The notes beneath the pieces are model-generated. The model did not search any database. It had not been told where the DNA came from and was given only the letters and a program-made list of their open reading frames with translations. Positions 1-10,100 of a stretch of DNA of 64,000 bases are shown piece after piece (the stretch's first letter is position 1; each line of letters begins with the position of its first letter). The stretch is from Croceibacterium ferulae (GTDB lineage Bacteria > Pseudomonadota > Alphaproteobacteria > Sphingomonadales > Sphingomonadaceae): the NCBI RefSeq assembly GCF_003660445.1, contig NZ_QZVQ01000004.1, positions 186,001 to 250,000 of the forward strand, in the 5' to 3' direction. The translations under genes were made by a program, and so were the position numbers.

Positions 1-1066
1 GGCCGATGTAGAAATCGTAGAAGTACTGGCGATAGGCGTCCGTGTTGGCGAGCGTCTGCGCAATATCGAGCCGCCCGTCGGCACTCAGTCGGTACAGGTT
101 GTTTTTCCGGTCGGTCCAGGTGGCGGTGTTCGGGTGGGCGGCTTCGTAGTTCGCCGGCACGCGGGCGCTGGCCGAGAAGGCGGCATCACTGACCTTCGTC
201 GTCGTCACCGGAGGTACGTGATAGGGCCGTACGCCCGGGCGGCCTTTCTCGCCGGGCAGTATGCTGTCGATGTCCCAGGCTTTTTCCTCCATGACCGTGG
301 CGAATTCGCTCAGGTCGCGCTGGGTCGGATCGTTCTCGACACAGCCGCGCCAGGCGAGCGGATTCGACGGGGCCTCGTTGGAGCCGCCGGTGTACTTGCT
401 GACGTTGGTGAAGCCGTCTCTCGCCATGATGGGGACATTGGCGTCTTTCAGGATCTGCCCCACATTGGTGGTGACGGTATAGGTCACGATGCCCATCGCC
501 AGATCTTCCCGACGGGTCTTGCCCTGGTGCAGGATATTGATGAAATCGTACATGGCGGTCTGCAGCGCGGTCATGCGCGTGCCCTTGTCCAGGCCGCCGC
601 CCATCGATCCGGTGTCGTCCAGCACCACCATCACCTCCAGCGGCTTGGGCTGCATCTCCGCTACGGCGTCGACCGTGATGGTGGAGGTCTCGATGCCGAA
701 CAGGCGCATGAACACCATCGGCAGCTCGGTGGTGGCCGCCACCTTGACCCGGTTGACGCCCCTGACCTCCTGGAAGTCCGGAACGGGTTCGATCGGATCG
801 GCACCGACATAGCCATCGGGCATGTTGGCGTGGAAATAGGCGGTGACCTGCTCGGCGCGATCGTCCTTCAGGCCGAACACGCGGGCGCCGGCAAGCGCGC
901 CGGCATCAACGCCCGCCTGCATCTGGCTGCGGACGATGACGATGCGGCCGATATCGATCGCCGCGCCGACCCCGGCCAGCACCGGCAGCAGGCCCGCCGC
1001 CATGATCGGCAGCGCGGCGCCGCGCCGGTCCCGGATCAGCCGGCGCACAAAGTCGCGCGTGTTCAT
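1..1066 (-). CDS. TadG-like pilus-assembly protein with von Willebrand A domain (3' end outside window)
   Basis: The reading frame begins at an ATG at 1066 and runs off the left edge, so about 355 residues are seen and the C-terminus is missing. Near the start, RDRRGAALPIMAAGLLPVLAG followed by a hydrophobic stretch is the TadE/TadG-type N-terminal membrane anchor with its short basic lead. Around residue 150 a VVLDDTGSM motif marks the metal-ion site of a von Willebrand A domain. TadG proteins help build Flp/Tad pili and sit in the inner membrane facing the periplasm. No other tad gene is visible, so this may be an orphan copy. Family assignment is firm; the role in pili is inferred. Confidence 0.8.
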   Translation of the reverse strand, partial: MNTRDFVRRLIRDRRGAALPIMAAGLLPVLAGVGAAIDIGRIVIVRSQMQAGVDAGALAGARVFGLKDDRAEQVTAYFHANMPDGYVGADPIEPVPDFQEVRGVNRVKVAATTELPMVFMRLFGIETSTITVDAVAEMQPKPLEVMVVLDDTGSMGGGLDKGTRMTALQTAMYDFINILHQGKTRREDLAMGIVTYTVTTNVGQILKDANVPIMARDGFTNVSKYTGGSNEAPSNPLAWRGCVENDPTQRDLSEFATVMEEKAWDIDSILPGEKGRPGVRPYHVPPVTTTKVSDAAFSASARVPANYEAAHPNTATWTDRKNNLYRLSADGRLDIAQTLANTDAYRQYFYDFYIG

Positions 1067-1137
1067 CGTCCGCCATCCAATCGCATGGAGGGCAGCAATA
1101 GGGGGTGGCGGTTAAGCGGTCGTAAAAGCCGCTGGGA

Positions 1138-1398
1138 TCAGCTGGCTCCCTCAGCGATCTGCCGGGCCCTGGCCGCTTCTTCCAGCCGCAGGCAGTCCAG
1201 GATCTTGGCGCCGGCCATCATGACCGCGCAGCAGCAGGCCAGGAACAGCAGCCGCCCGCCCCAGCCGGGATATTCCTGCAGATAGGCGGAGCCGCGCTGG
1301 GTAGCGCCCAGCGACAGGGCGTAGATGATGGCAAACGCCTCCAGCCGCGTGCGGATGGTGAACAGCGCGAGCAGCCGCTTGGGTCTGAAGGTCATCAT
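1138..1398 (-). CDS. Small hypothetical membrane protein
   Basis: This frame encodes about 86 residues. It has a basic N-terminus (MTFRPKRLLALF) and two hydrophobic stretches, AFAIIYALSLGA and LLFLACCCAVMMAGAKIL, suggesting a two-helix inner-membrane protein. An AGGA sequence lies at 1411-1414. A GTG at 1408-1410 directly abuts it and is too close, so I place the start at the ATG at 1398; the next codon is another ATG, so the start could shift by one residue. The acidic C-terminal tail (LEEAARARQIAEG) is probably cytoplasmic. I recognise no family. It lies between a TadG-like gene and astB on the same strand without evident coupling. Confidence 0.55.
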   Translation of the reverse strand: MMTFRPKRLLALFTIRTRLEAFAIIYALSLGATQRGSAYLQEYPGWGGRLLFLACCCAVMMAGAKILDCLRLEEAARARQIAEGAS

Positions 1399-1416
1399 CC
1401 GCACAATCACTCCTGA

Positions 1417-2670
1417 TCAGGCAAGTTCCAGCAGGTCCAGCGCGTCCAGCAAGGCGTGCCGTGCTGCGACAATCTGCCGGGCGAGCTCGGGATCGCCCAG
1501 CTGCGCCGGTGCGATCTCCTCCGGCCAGTGCGCGGCGATCACCTGCTCCAGCAGCGCGGCCTTTGTTTCGTCCAGCAGGAAGCGCGGATCGACCGCCGCC
1601 GGGTCGGCCACGACGCGCAGCCGCAGGCAGGCCGGGCCGCCGCCATTGGCCATGCTCTCGCGCACGTCCACCGGCAGCACCTGCCGGATAGGGCCGTTGC
1701 CCGCCAGCATCCGCTCAAGGAACGGCCGCACCCGCAGATGCGTCCAGGCCTCTCCCGGCACGACCAGGGCCATGCCGCCGCCGTCGGGTAGGGTCAGCAG
1801 CTGGGCGTTGAACAGGTAGGAGGCGATGGCATCGGCCAGGCTCACCTCCGCCTCCGGCACCACGATGATTTGTGCGCCCGGAAGCAGGCGGCGAATCGCA
1901 GCATAGGTACCGTCGGGATCGGCAAAGGCACGTTCATGCGTGAACAGCACTGGGCCGTTCGCCACCGCCACCACATCATTGTGGAAGGCGCCCGCCTCGA
2001 TCGCCTCCGCTGCCTGTTCGACGAACAGCGTGCGAGCAGGGTCCAGCCCGTGGCGGCGGGCGACCGCGCGGCTGGCCTGTTCGTGCTGACGTGCGGGGAA
2101 GCGGCCGCCGGGCCGGCCATAGACGAAGATCTCGATACCGGGAGCGCCATGCTCCACCGCCATGCGCATATGATTGGCGGCTCCCTCGTCACCGAAGCAG
2201 GGCGGCACCGCATCGTGGACGGCGAAGTGGTGCCCATCGGCAAACGCCAGGCGCAGTTGGCGAACGGTGTCGGGCCATTCCTGCGCCCGGTGCGGCATGG
2301 TGACGAGGTTGGCAGCGGTCAGGTGGCAGCGCCCGTCCGCCGTGTCCGGGGCGGGGCTGACGGTGGCGGCATTGGCGGTCCACATCGCACTGGCGGACCA
2401 GGCGCCGGCCAGCAAGGCGCGGTCCGCCTCCGGCGTCCAGGCCAGCCGCTCCAGCCAGCCCGCATTGGGGCGCGGCAGCGGCAGCAGCACGCCCTGCGGC
2501 AGGCCCAGCGCCATGTTGCCGCGCATCTTGGCCAAGCCCTGCAAGGCGGCGGCGCGCGGATGGCTGGCCTCGCCGGCATGGGCGGTCGCCGCCAGATTGC
2601 CCAGGCTGAGACCGGCGTAATTGTGGCTGGGGCCGACAATGCCGTCGAAATTGATCTCGGTCAGGCTCAT
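1417..2670 (-). CDS. astB: N-succinylarginine dihydrolase
   Basis: AstB performs the second step of the arginine succinyltransferase (AST) pathway: N2-succinylarginine plus two waters gives N2-succinylornithine, two ammonia and CO2. The start at 2670 gives 417 residues, slightly shorter than the usual 440 or so. It opens with the family signature INFDGIVGPSHNYAGLSLGN. Later come the FHNDVVAVANGPVLFTHE region with the catalytic His and a GGGPACLRLRV segment carrying the catalytic Cys. A much longer upstream reading frame exists, but this start matches the family N-terminus. Its ATG overlaps the stop of astA (ATGA), so the two are translationally coupled. astC, astD and a canonical astE are not in the window. 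Confidence 0.95.
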   Translation of the reverse strand: MSLTEINFDGIVGPSHNYAGLSLGNLAATAHAGEASHPRAAALQGLAKMRGNMALGLPQGVLLPLPRPNAGWLERLAWTPEADRALLAGAWSASAMWTANAATVSPAPDTADGRCHLTAANLVTMPHRAQEWPDTVRQLRLAFADGHHFAVHDAVPPCFGDEGAANHMRMAVEHGAPGIEIFVYGRPGGRFPARQHEQASRAVARRHGLDPARTLFVEQAAEAIEAGAFHNDVVAVANGPVLFTHERAFADPDGTYAAIRRLLPGAQIIVVPEAEVSLADAIASYLFNAQLLTLPDGGGMALVVPGEAWTHLRVRPFLERMLAGNGPIRQVLPVDVRESMANGGGPACLRLRVVADPAAVDPRFLLDETKAALLEQVIAAHWPEEIAPAQLGDPELARQIVAARHALLDALDLLELA

Positions 2671-3683
2671 CGCGCGATGCTCCACATCGTGTCGCCGGTG
2701 CCGACCTGAAGGAGGTCTGCCGTATGCAAGTCGATCGCCACGGTGCCGTCGTCCAGCACCTGCCGCGCGCCGAAGCAGCACCGGAATGCGGCCAGCGTCC
2801 CCGCGGCGATCAGCGCCTGTTCGCCCTTGGCCAGCATGGTATCGGACAACGCGCCGCGATGCGCCTGCCGCACGCTGGCGACCTGATCGGTCATCGCCGT
2901 CATCGTCGGCCCGCCATCGAAGATGTCGACATAGCCGTGATGGTGGAAGCCCTCATGCTCCAGCATGCGCATGGCCGCACGGCCTGTCGGGTGGGGCAGG
3001 CCGATCACCCGGCGGGCTTCTTCCGCCAGCATGGCGGTATAGACCGGGTGCTTGGGCATCAGGTCGGCGATGAACTGGTTGCCGTGCAGGGCGTTGAACT
3101 CGTCCGCCTCCTGAAAGGTCATCCCGAAGAAGCGCCCGCCGACCGCGTCCCAGAAGGGCGATCCGCCACGTTCGTCAATGATGCCGCGCAGCTCCGCCAG
3201 GATACGCGGAGCGAAGCGGTGGCGGTGCGCGGCGATGAACAGGTACCGGCTGCGCGCAAGCAGCAGGCCCAGACCGCCGGCGCGCTCTCCGGGGTGCAGG
3301 AACAGCCCGCCGACCTCGCTCGACCCTTCCAGATCGGTCACCAGGCTCAGCATTTCGGCGCGCATGGTGCGTTCCAGCTCGCGCGAATATTGGGTCATGG
3401 TGGTGAGGCGGTAGGAATAGAACGGCCAGCGTTGCCCCACCTGCGTGAACAGCTGCCCGGTCCCGCGCACGGTGCCGGTCTCCACATTCTCCAGCACCAG
3501 CACGAACTGCTCGTCCTGCACGGCGGCATCGGTGCGGGCGAGGCCGGCGGCGGATCGCTCCAGCTTGGCCGCCAGTGCGGCGCGTTCCGGCGGCAGGTTG
3601 GTGAAGCCGCCCCCTGTCAGCTTGGCCATCTCGTAGAGCGGCTGCAGATCGTCCGGTCCGGCGGTGCGGATCACGAAGCTCAT
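2667..3683 (-). CDS. astA: Arginine N-succinyltransferase
   Basis: AstA transfers succinyl from succinyl-CoA to the alpha-amino group of arginine, the committed step of the AST pathway, in the cytoplasm. The 338 residues match the usual length of about 340. The N-terminus FVIRTAGPDDLQPLYEMA and the LTGGGFTNLP motif are typical. FNALHGNQFIADLMPKHPVY and GYVDIFDGGPT in the second half are highly conserved family segments. The start at 3683 overlaps the stop of the upstream M20 hydrolase by four bases, and the stop overlaps the start of astB. The three genes are therefore one tightly packed operon transcribed leftward from about 4890. Confidence 0.95.
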   Translation of the reverse strand: MSFVIRTAGPDDLQPLYEMAKLTGGGFTNLPPERAALAAKLERSAAGLARTDAAVQDEQFVLVLENVETGTVRGTGQLFTQVGQRWPFYSYRLTTMTQYSRELERTMRAEMLSLVTDLEGSSEVGGLFLHPGERAGGLGLLLARSRYLFIAAHRHRFAPRILAELRGIIDERGGSPFWDAVGGRFFGMTFQEADEFNALHGNQFIADLMPKHPVYTAMLAEEARRVIGLPHPTGRAAMRMLEHEGFHHHGYVDIFDGGPTMTAMTDQVASVRQAHRGALSDTMLAKGEQALIAAGTLAAFRCCFGARQVLDDGTVAIDLHTADLLQVGTGDTMWSIAR

Positions 3684-4888
3684 GCCGGTTCTCCCAAAGC
3701 GAGACGATGCAGGACCAGCACCGACAATCGTGCCCGTTCGGCCAGGCTGGGCACGATCATGTATTCGTCCGTCGAGTGTATCGCGCCGCCCCGCACGCCC
3801 ATCGTGTCCACTACCGGCACGCCGGCCGCGGCGATATTGTTGCCGTCGCACACGCCGCCGCTGGGTCGCCAGCCGAAATGCTGGCCCAGATCGGCGCCGG
3901 CGCGCTGCACCAGGTCGAACAGCCGCTGCGCCCCTGCGCCCACCGGCTTGGGCGGCCGGGTGATGCCGCCATGCGGGTGGAGCTGCACTTCGTACTGGGC
4001 GGTGACTTCGGCCAAGGCCTTGGTAAAGTCGTCGTCGAACCGCTGCGCTGCCGCCACTGTCTGTGGACGGATGTTGAAGCGCAGCACGGCATGTTCGGGC
4101 ACGACATTGTTGGCGCTGCCCCCGTCGATCCGTGCCGGATTGACCGACAGGTCCGCCCGGGTCAGCGCCTTCAGGCGCAGCGCCAGATCGGCCAGGGCCA
4201 GCACGGCGTTGCGCCCGTCCTGCGGGTTGCGGCCGGCATGGGCGGAGCGGCCCGTCGCCACCACGGAGTAATTGCCGCTGCCTCCGCGCGCATGGGCCAG
4301 CGTGCCGTCAGGCGCGGTTGCGGGCTCGTAAGTCAGCGCCGCCCCCTTGCCGGCCGCCAGTTTCGCGATCAGCGCGGAGGACGCGAGTGAGCCGGTCTCC
4401 TCGTCCGCATTGATGAGCACGTCATAGCCCATACCGCTGGCGACCGGCCCCGTCTCCAGCGCCAGCAGCGCCTCCAGCATCACGGCGAGGCCGCCCTTCA
4501 TGTCCGCCGCACCCGGCGCATTCAGCGTCTCGGCATCCAGCCAGCGGGCGGTCTGGAACGGGTGATCGGCAGGGTAGACCGTGTCCATGTGGCCGGTTAG
4601 CAGGAAGCGGCGACCGGCCCCCGGTCTCACGCGCACCAGCAGGTGCTGCCCATGCGCCTGTTCGATCTGCTGCCCGGCCGGGTCGATCGCGATGACGGGG
4701 GCCGGGTCCAGCAGCGACACCTCCCCGGGCAAGGCGGCGAAGGCATCGGCCAGCGCCGCGGCTTGCTGCGCCAGACCCGGGATGTTGGTGGTGCCGCTGT
4801 TGATCGCGCACCATTGCTCCACCCGTGACAGCATGGCTGCCGGGTCGACCGGCGCCAGCGCCTGTTGCTCTGCTTTCTCCAATCCCAT
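3680..4888 (-). CDS. M20-family metallohydrolase, carboxypeptidase G2-like, first gene of the ast operon
   Basis: This 402-residue protein has the di-zinc M20 ligand motifs in order: GHMDTVYPAD, GAADMKGG, NADEETGS and, near the end, GAIHSTDEY. GGSANNVVPE marks the dimerisation domain boundary. The spacing resembles the carboxypeptidase G2/ArgE-DapE group. The start at 4888 was chosen because upstream codons are antisense to malate synthase and lack family similarity. It leads a three-gene operon with astA and astB. I infer a role in arginine catabolism, possibly removing the succinyl group from N-succinylglutamate in place of AstE; a peptidase or deacylase acting on another amide is equally possible. 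No signal peptide is seen, so it is probably cytoplasmic. Confidence 0.85.
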   Translation of the reverse strand: MGLEKAEQQALAPVDPAAMLSRVEQWCAINSGTTNIPGLAQQAAALADAFAALPGEVSLLDPAPVIAIDPAGQQIEQAHGQHLLVRVRPGAGRRFLLTGHMDTVYPADHPFQTARWLDAETLNAPGAADMKGGLAVMLEALLALETGPVASGMGYDVLINADEETGSLASSALIAKLAAGKGAALTYEPATAPDGTLAHARGGSGNYSVVATGRSAHAGRNPQDGRNAVLALADLALRLKALTRADLSVNPARIDGGSANNVVPEHAVLRFNIRPQTVAAAQRFDDDFTKALAEVTAQYEVQLHPHGGITRPPKPVGAGAQRLFDLVQRAGADLGQHFGWRPSGGVCDGNNIAAAGVPVVDTMGVRGGAIHSTDEYMIVPSLAERARLSVLVLHRLALGEPA

Positions 4889-4976
4889 CGGCAGGCTGTA
4901 GCCGCTTGTCGGCCGGGTTTCAAAGCACCGCCGGCGGGCGTAGTAAAACCGGCAGACAACACACGGGAGCGGATGG

Positions 4977-7079
4977 ATGGCGCGGATGCAGATCGCCGGG
5001 TTGCAGGTCGACGATGCGCTGGCGCACTTCCTGGAAGCGGAGATACTGGCGCCGCTCGGGCTGGATCCCGCCGCGTTCTGGCACGGCTTCGCCGCACTGA
5101 TTGCGCGTTTCACGCCGCAGAACCAGTCGCTGTTGGCAACGCGCGACCATCTGCAGCGGCAGATCGACGCATGGCATCGGGATCGGCGCGGACAGGCGCA
5201 TGACCCTGTGGCCACCCGCGAGTTCCTCCGCGCGAACGGCTATCTGCTGCCCGAACCGGAGCCGTTCACCATCGCGGATCTTCCGGTCGACCCGGAGGTC
5301 GCGTCGATCGCCGCGCCGCAGCTGGTCGTGCCGGTGCTGAATGCGCGCTATTTGCTCAATGCCGCCAATGCGCGCTGGGGCAGCCTGTATGATGCCTTGT
5401 ATGGCACCGACGCTTTGGGCGACCTGCCAGTGGGGAGCGCCTACGACCCTGCGCGCGGTGCCCGGGTGATCGCCGCCGGGCGGGACTTTCTGGATCGCAC
5501 CTTTCCGTTGAGGCAGGGCAGTTGGGCCGACCTGCCCGATGCCGATGCCATCAGGCTGGCCGATCCGGCGCAGGCCGCGGGCACCACCCAGCAGGGGCTG
5601 CTGTTTCGCCATCATGGCCTGCATGTCGAACTGGTGTTCGACCGCGCCCATCCGATCGGCCAAAGCGACGCAGCCGGCATTGCCGATATCCGGCTGGAAG
5701 CGGCGGTGACCACAATCGTCGATCTGGAAGACTCAGTGGCGGCGGTGGATGCGGCGGACAAGTTGGCCGCCTATCGCAACTGGCTGGGCGTGATCCGCGG
5801 CGATCTGATGGCCCGGTTCGACAAGGGTGGCGACCGGCAGATCCGCCAGCTGGACGGCGATCTTTCCTGTACCGATCCGGATGGTCACCCTGGCGCCCTG
5901 CGCGGACGCAGCCTGCTGTTCGTGCGCAATGTCGGTCTGCTGATGACCAGCGATGCCGTGCTGCTGCCGGATGGCAGCGAAGTGTTTGAAGGGCTGCTGG
6001 ATGCAGTGGTCACCGCCGCGATCGGCGCGTTGGACGTGCGCGGGCACACACGCTGGCGCAACAGCGCTGTGGGGGCGATCTATATCGTCAAGCCGAAGCT
6101 GCATGGCCCTGCCGAATGCGCCTTCGTCAATGATGTGATGGACGGTGTCGAGGACCTGCTGCACCTGCCGCGCCACACGATCCGGCTGGGTCTGATGGAC
6201 GAGGAACGGCGCACCAGCGCAAACCTCGCGGCCTGCATCCATGCGCTGCGGCAGCGGATCGTGTTCATCAACACCGGCTTCCTCGATCGCACGGGTGACG
6301 AGATTCATACGGCGATGCAGGCCGGGCCGGTCGTGCGCAAGGGCGAGATGAAGCAGGCGCCCTGGCTGGACGCCTATGAACGGCGCAATGTCGCGGTGGG
6401 CCTTGCCTGCGGGCTGGGCGGCCGGGCGCAGATCGGCAAGGGGATGTGGGCCGCGCCGGACCAGATGGCGGCCATGCTGGCGGAAAAGGGCGCGCATCCT
6501 GCGGCCGGCGCCAGCACGGCATGGGTGCCGTCCCCCACCACGGCCGTGCTGCACGCACTGCACTACCATGCGACGGACGTGTTCGCGGCGCAGCGCACGC
6601 TGGCGGAGGCACCCGGTCTGGACGCGCTGCTCACGCCGCCCCTGGCCGGTGGCACCTGGTCGGAGCGGGAGATCATCGAGGAGCTGGAGAACAATTGCCA
6701 GAGCCTGCTCGGCTATGTCGTGCGCTGGATCGATGCGGGGATCGGCTGTTCCAAGGTGCCGGACATCGCCGATATCGGGCTGATGGAGGATCGCGCGACG
6801 CTGCGCATTTCCAGTCAGCACATCGTGAACTGGCTGCTGCACGGCGTGGTGACGCGCGAACAGGTGCTGGATGCCTTGCGGCGCATGGCCGCGCGGGTGG
6901 ATGGGCAGAATGCAGACACGGCCGGCTATCGCCCGATGGCGCCGGAGTGGCAGGCGCATCCTGCCTTTCGTGCCGCCTGTGACCTGGTGTTCGATGGGCT
7001 GACGCAGCCGTCCGGTTACACGGAGCCGGTGCTGCATCGCTGGCGCCGCCGGGCGAAAGCGGAGCAGTCGGCAAATTAG
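4977..7079 (+). CDS. glcB: Malate synthase G
   Basis: GlcB condenses glyoxylate with acetyl-CoA to malate, the second reaction of the glyoxylate shunt. The 700 residues fit the G isoform (about 720), which is much longer than the A isoform. Clear family segments include FTPQNQSLLATRDHLQ-type sequence near the N-terminus, VPVLNARYLLNAANARWGSLYDALYGTDA, the IVDLEDSVAAVDA segment of the TIM barrel, GLMDEERRTSANL and a C-terminal RISSQHIVNWLLHG. Two ATGs lie close together (4977 and 4986). The gene is divergent from the ast operon, about 90 bases apart, and stands alone; isocitrate lyase is not in the window. Confidence 0.96.
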   Translation: MARMQIAGLQVDDALAHFLEAEILAPLGLDPAAFWHGFAALIARFTPQNQSLLATRDHLQRQIDAWHRDRRGQAHDPVATREFLRANGYLLPEPEPFTIADLPVDPEVASIAAPQLVVPVLNARYLLNAANARWGSLYDALYGTDALGDLPVGSAYDPARGARVIAAGRDFLDRTFPLRQGSWADLPDADAIRLADPAQAAGTTQQGLLFRHHGLHVELVFDRAHPIGQSDAAGIADIRLEAAVTTIVDLEDSVAAVDAADKLAAYRNWLGVIRGDLMARFDKGGDRQIRQLDGDLSCTDPDGHPGALRGRSLLFVRNVGLLMTSDAVLLPDGSEVFEGLLDAVVTAAIGALDVRGHTRWRNSAVGAIYIVKPKLHGPAECAFVNDVMDGVEDLLHLPRHTIRLGLMDEERRTSANLAACIHALRQRIVFINTGFLDRTGDEIHTAMQAGPVVRKGEMKQAPWLDAYERRNVAVGLACGLGGRAQIGKGMWAAPDQMAAMLAEKGAHPAAGASTAWVPSPTTAVLHALHYHATDVFAAQRTLAEAPGLDALLTPPLAGGTWSEREIIEELENNCQSLLGYVVRWIDAGIGCSKVPDIADIGLMEDRATLRISSQHIVNWLLHGVVTREQVLDALRRMAARVDGQNADTAGYRPMAPEWQAHPAFRAACDLVFDGLTQPSGYTEPVLHRWRRRAKAEQSAN

Positions 7080-7126
7080 CGGGAACCATGCTGCCCACTT
7101 GGCGTTTGGGGCCGAATAGTTGCAGG

Positions 7127-7157
7127 CATGTCGCGAGCAGGACGGGGGCGCGACATG
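7127..7157. repeat. 9-bp perfect inverted repeat between glcB and the hybrid kinase gene
   Basis: CATGTCGCG at 7127-7135 is exactly complementary to CGCGACATG at 7149-7157, with a 13-base loop. It lies about 50 bases after the glcB stop and 31 bases before the kinase start. There is no T-run after it, so a rho-independent terminator is doubtful; an operator is possible. Confidence 0.5.
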
Positions 7158-7188
7158 GTGCCGTTCAATCCCGCTTGTTGAGTAGATA

Positions 7189-10100
7189 ATGCCGTCAAGA
7201 CAAGGGTTTGACGGTCGGCTGCTGCCCTATGCCGGCCTGCTGCTGCTGCTAGGCGGCACGTTCCTGGCCGACCTGAGCTTTCCGCTGGGGACCGCGGTCT
7301 GGGTCCTCTACCTCCTGCCAACGGTGCTGGCCTATCTGACGATGCACCGCGCCACGCCGGTCATCGTGGCGGTGATCGCCACGGCGCTGATGGTCGTCGG
7401 CTTCGTCTTCGCTCCGGAGGGGATCGATACCGGCGTCGCGCTGACCAACAGGGGGTTGGCGACATTCACCAACCTGCTGCTGGCGATCATCGGCTTCCTG
7501 TTCATCGGCTACCGGGCACAGAACCGCCGCCAGCAATGGCTGCGCGATGGGGAGGCCCGGCTGGCGAAGGAACTGGCCGGGGAGATCGGGCCGGTCGAGG
7601 CGGCGGAGCGCGCCTTGCGCTTCCTGGTGGAGCGCAAGGGCGCCAGCGTCGGTGCGCTGTATTTGCGCGACGGTGCCGTGTTCCGCCGCATGGCCACCTT
7701 CGGCGTGCCTTCTTCTGCCCCCGTGCCGGAACAGTTGAGCGTCGATGACGGATTGCTGGCCGAAGCCGTGCGGGATTGCCGCAGCCATGTGCTGAACCCG
7801 GTGCCCGCAGGCTATCTCACCTTCGGCACGGCACTGGGGCAGGCGACGCCCGGCAGCGTGGTCGTGACCGTCAGTGCCGTGGACGGACTGGCAAATGGCG
7901 TGGTGGAGCTGGGGTTCTTCGATGCCGGCACAAGGCGTATTGCCGAGGTGACGGAGTTCCTGGACCTGATCTCGGGCCAGATGGCCGTCGCCTTCCGCTC
8001 GGCGATCTACCGCGAACGGCTGCAGGATCTGCTTGCGGAAACGCAGGCCCAGGCGACCGAACTGCAGGCGCAAAGCGAGGAACTGCGCGCCAGCAACGAG
8101 GAGCTGGACGCGCAAAGCCGCCAGCTGCTGGCATCGCAGGCGCAGCTGGAAGACCAGCAGGCGGAGCTGGAGCGGAGCAACGCCCAGCTGGAAGAGCAGA
8201 CCAGTTCGCTGGAAGCACAACGTGACGAGCTGACCCGGGCGCAGGCATCGCTGCAGAACCAGGCGGCCGAGCTGGAGCAGGCCAGCCGCTACAAATCCGA
8301 GTTCCTGGCCAATATGAGCCATGAGCTGCGCACACCCCTCAACTCGCTGCTGATCATGGCCCGGCTACTGGCCGACAATCGCGGCGGCAACCTGACCGCC
8401 GAACAGGTCCGCTTCGCCGAGACGATCGAAGGGTCTGGCAACGACCTGCTGGTGCTGATCAACGACATCCTGGACATTTCCAAGATCGAGGCCGGCAAGG
8501 TCGACCTGCAGCTGCGCACCATCGATCTGGCCGACACGCTGGACAAGCTGCGCGGCGTGTTCGGGCTGGCGGCGGCCGACAAGGGGCTGCGGTTCGAGGT
8601 TGCGGTCGCGGATGGAGCGCCGCGGCAGCTGGAAAGCGACCCGCAGCGGCTGGAACAGATCCTGCGCAACTTTCTGTCCAACGCCATCAAATTCACCGAC
8701 ACGGGCGCGGTCACCTTGACGGTCACCGGCGGACGTTCCGAAGGCCGGGTGGCGCTGGTGGTGCGGGATAGCGGGCCGGGGATCGACCCGGAGCAGCAAG
8801 ACGCCATCTTCGAGGCTTTCCGCCAGGCCGATGGCAGCATCAGCCGGCGTTATGGCGGGACCGGACTGGGCCTGTCGATCAGCCGCGAACTGGCCAAGCT
8901 GCTGGGTGGCGAGATCCTGCTGGATAGCATCCCGGGGGAGGGCAGCGCCTTTACTCTGGAGCTGCCGCAACGCTTCAGTCCTGCGGCGGCTCGCGATCTT
9001 GGGCGATCGCCCACCGGCCGCGCATCGAACCCGCAGCGCAGCCTGCCGCAGCCTGCGATGTCGCCGAACGGCCTGTCTCCCGCGCTGGTCGATGATGATC
9101 GCGCCGTGCTGGCGGGCGACAAGCGCCTGATCCTGGTGGTAGAGGACGACCCGGTCTTTGCCCGCATCCTGCGCGACCTGGTGCACGAGCTGGGCTTCCA
9201 GTGCCTGATCGCCGGCACGGCGGACGAAGGCACGCTTCTGGCGCGGCAATATGTCCCGCATGCCGTGATCCTGGACATGAACCTGCCCGACCATACCGGC
9301 CTATCGGTGCTGGACCGGATCAAGCGCGACGTCCGGACCCGGCACATTCCGGTGCATGTGGTGTCGGTCGACGACGACATGCAGGCCGCGCTCGCCAGCG
9401 GGGCGGTGGGCTATCTGTTCAAGCCGGTCAGCCGCGATGCACTGGTGGGCATGCTGGAAGGGCTGGAGGCGCGCATGGAGCAGCGCCTGCGCCGCGTGCT
9501 GGTGGTGGAAGATGACGCCAAGCAGGCCGAAAGCATCCGCCACCTGCTGGCATCGCGCGATGTCGAGACGGTTGAGGCGCACAATGCCGCCGAGTGCCTG
9601 GAACTCGTCGCCAAGCAGACCTTCGACTGCATGGTGATGGACCTCAACCTGCCCGACATGTCCGGCCTGCAGCTGCTGGAGCGGCTGAGCAATGACGAGG
9701 CGTTCAGCTTCCCGCCGGTGATCGTCTATACCGGCCGTGACCTGTCGGCCGAGGAGGAGCTGGCGCTGCGTCGCTACTCCAAGTCGATCATCGTCAAGGG
9801 CGCCAAATCGCCGGAGCGGCTGCTGGACGAGGTGACCCTGTTCCTGCACCAGGTCGTGGCCGACCTGCCCAGCGAGCATCAGCATATGCTGGAACGCGCC
9901 ATGCGCCGCGATGCCATGCTGGAAGGGCGGCAGGTGCTGGTGGTGGAGGACGATGTCCGCAACATCTATGCCCTGACCGGCATCCTGGAACCGCACGGCG
10001 TGCGCCTGCGCGTCGCGCGCAACGGGCGCGAGGCGATCGAGCTGCTGGACCGCAGCCGGGCCGATGGGGGCGTGCCGGTGGATCTGGTGCTGATGGACAT

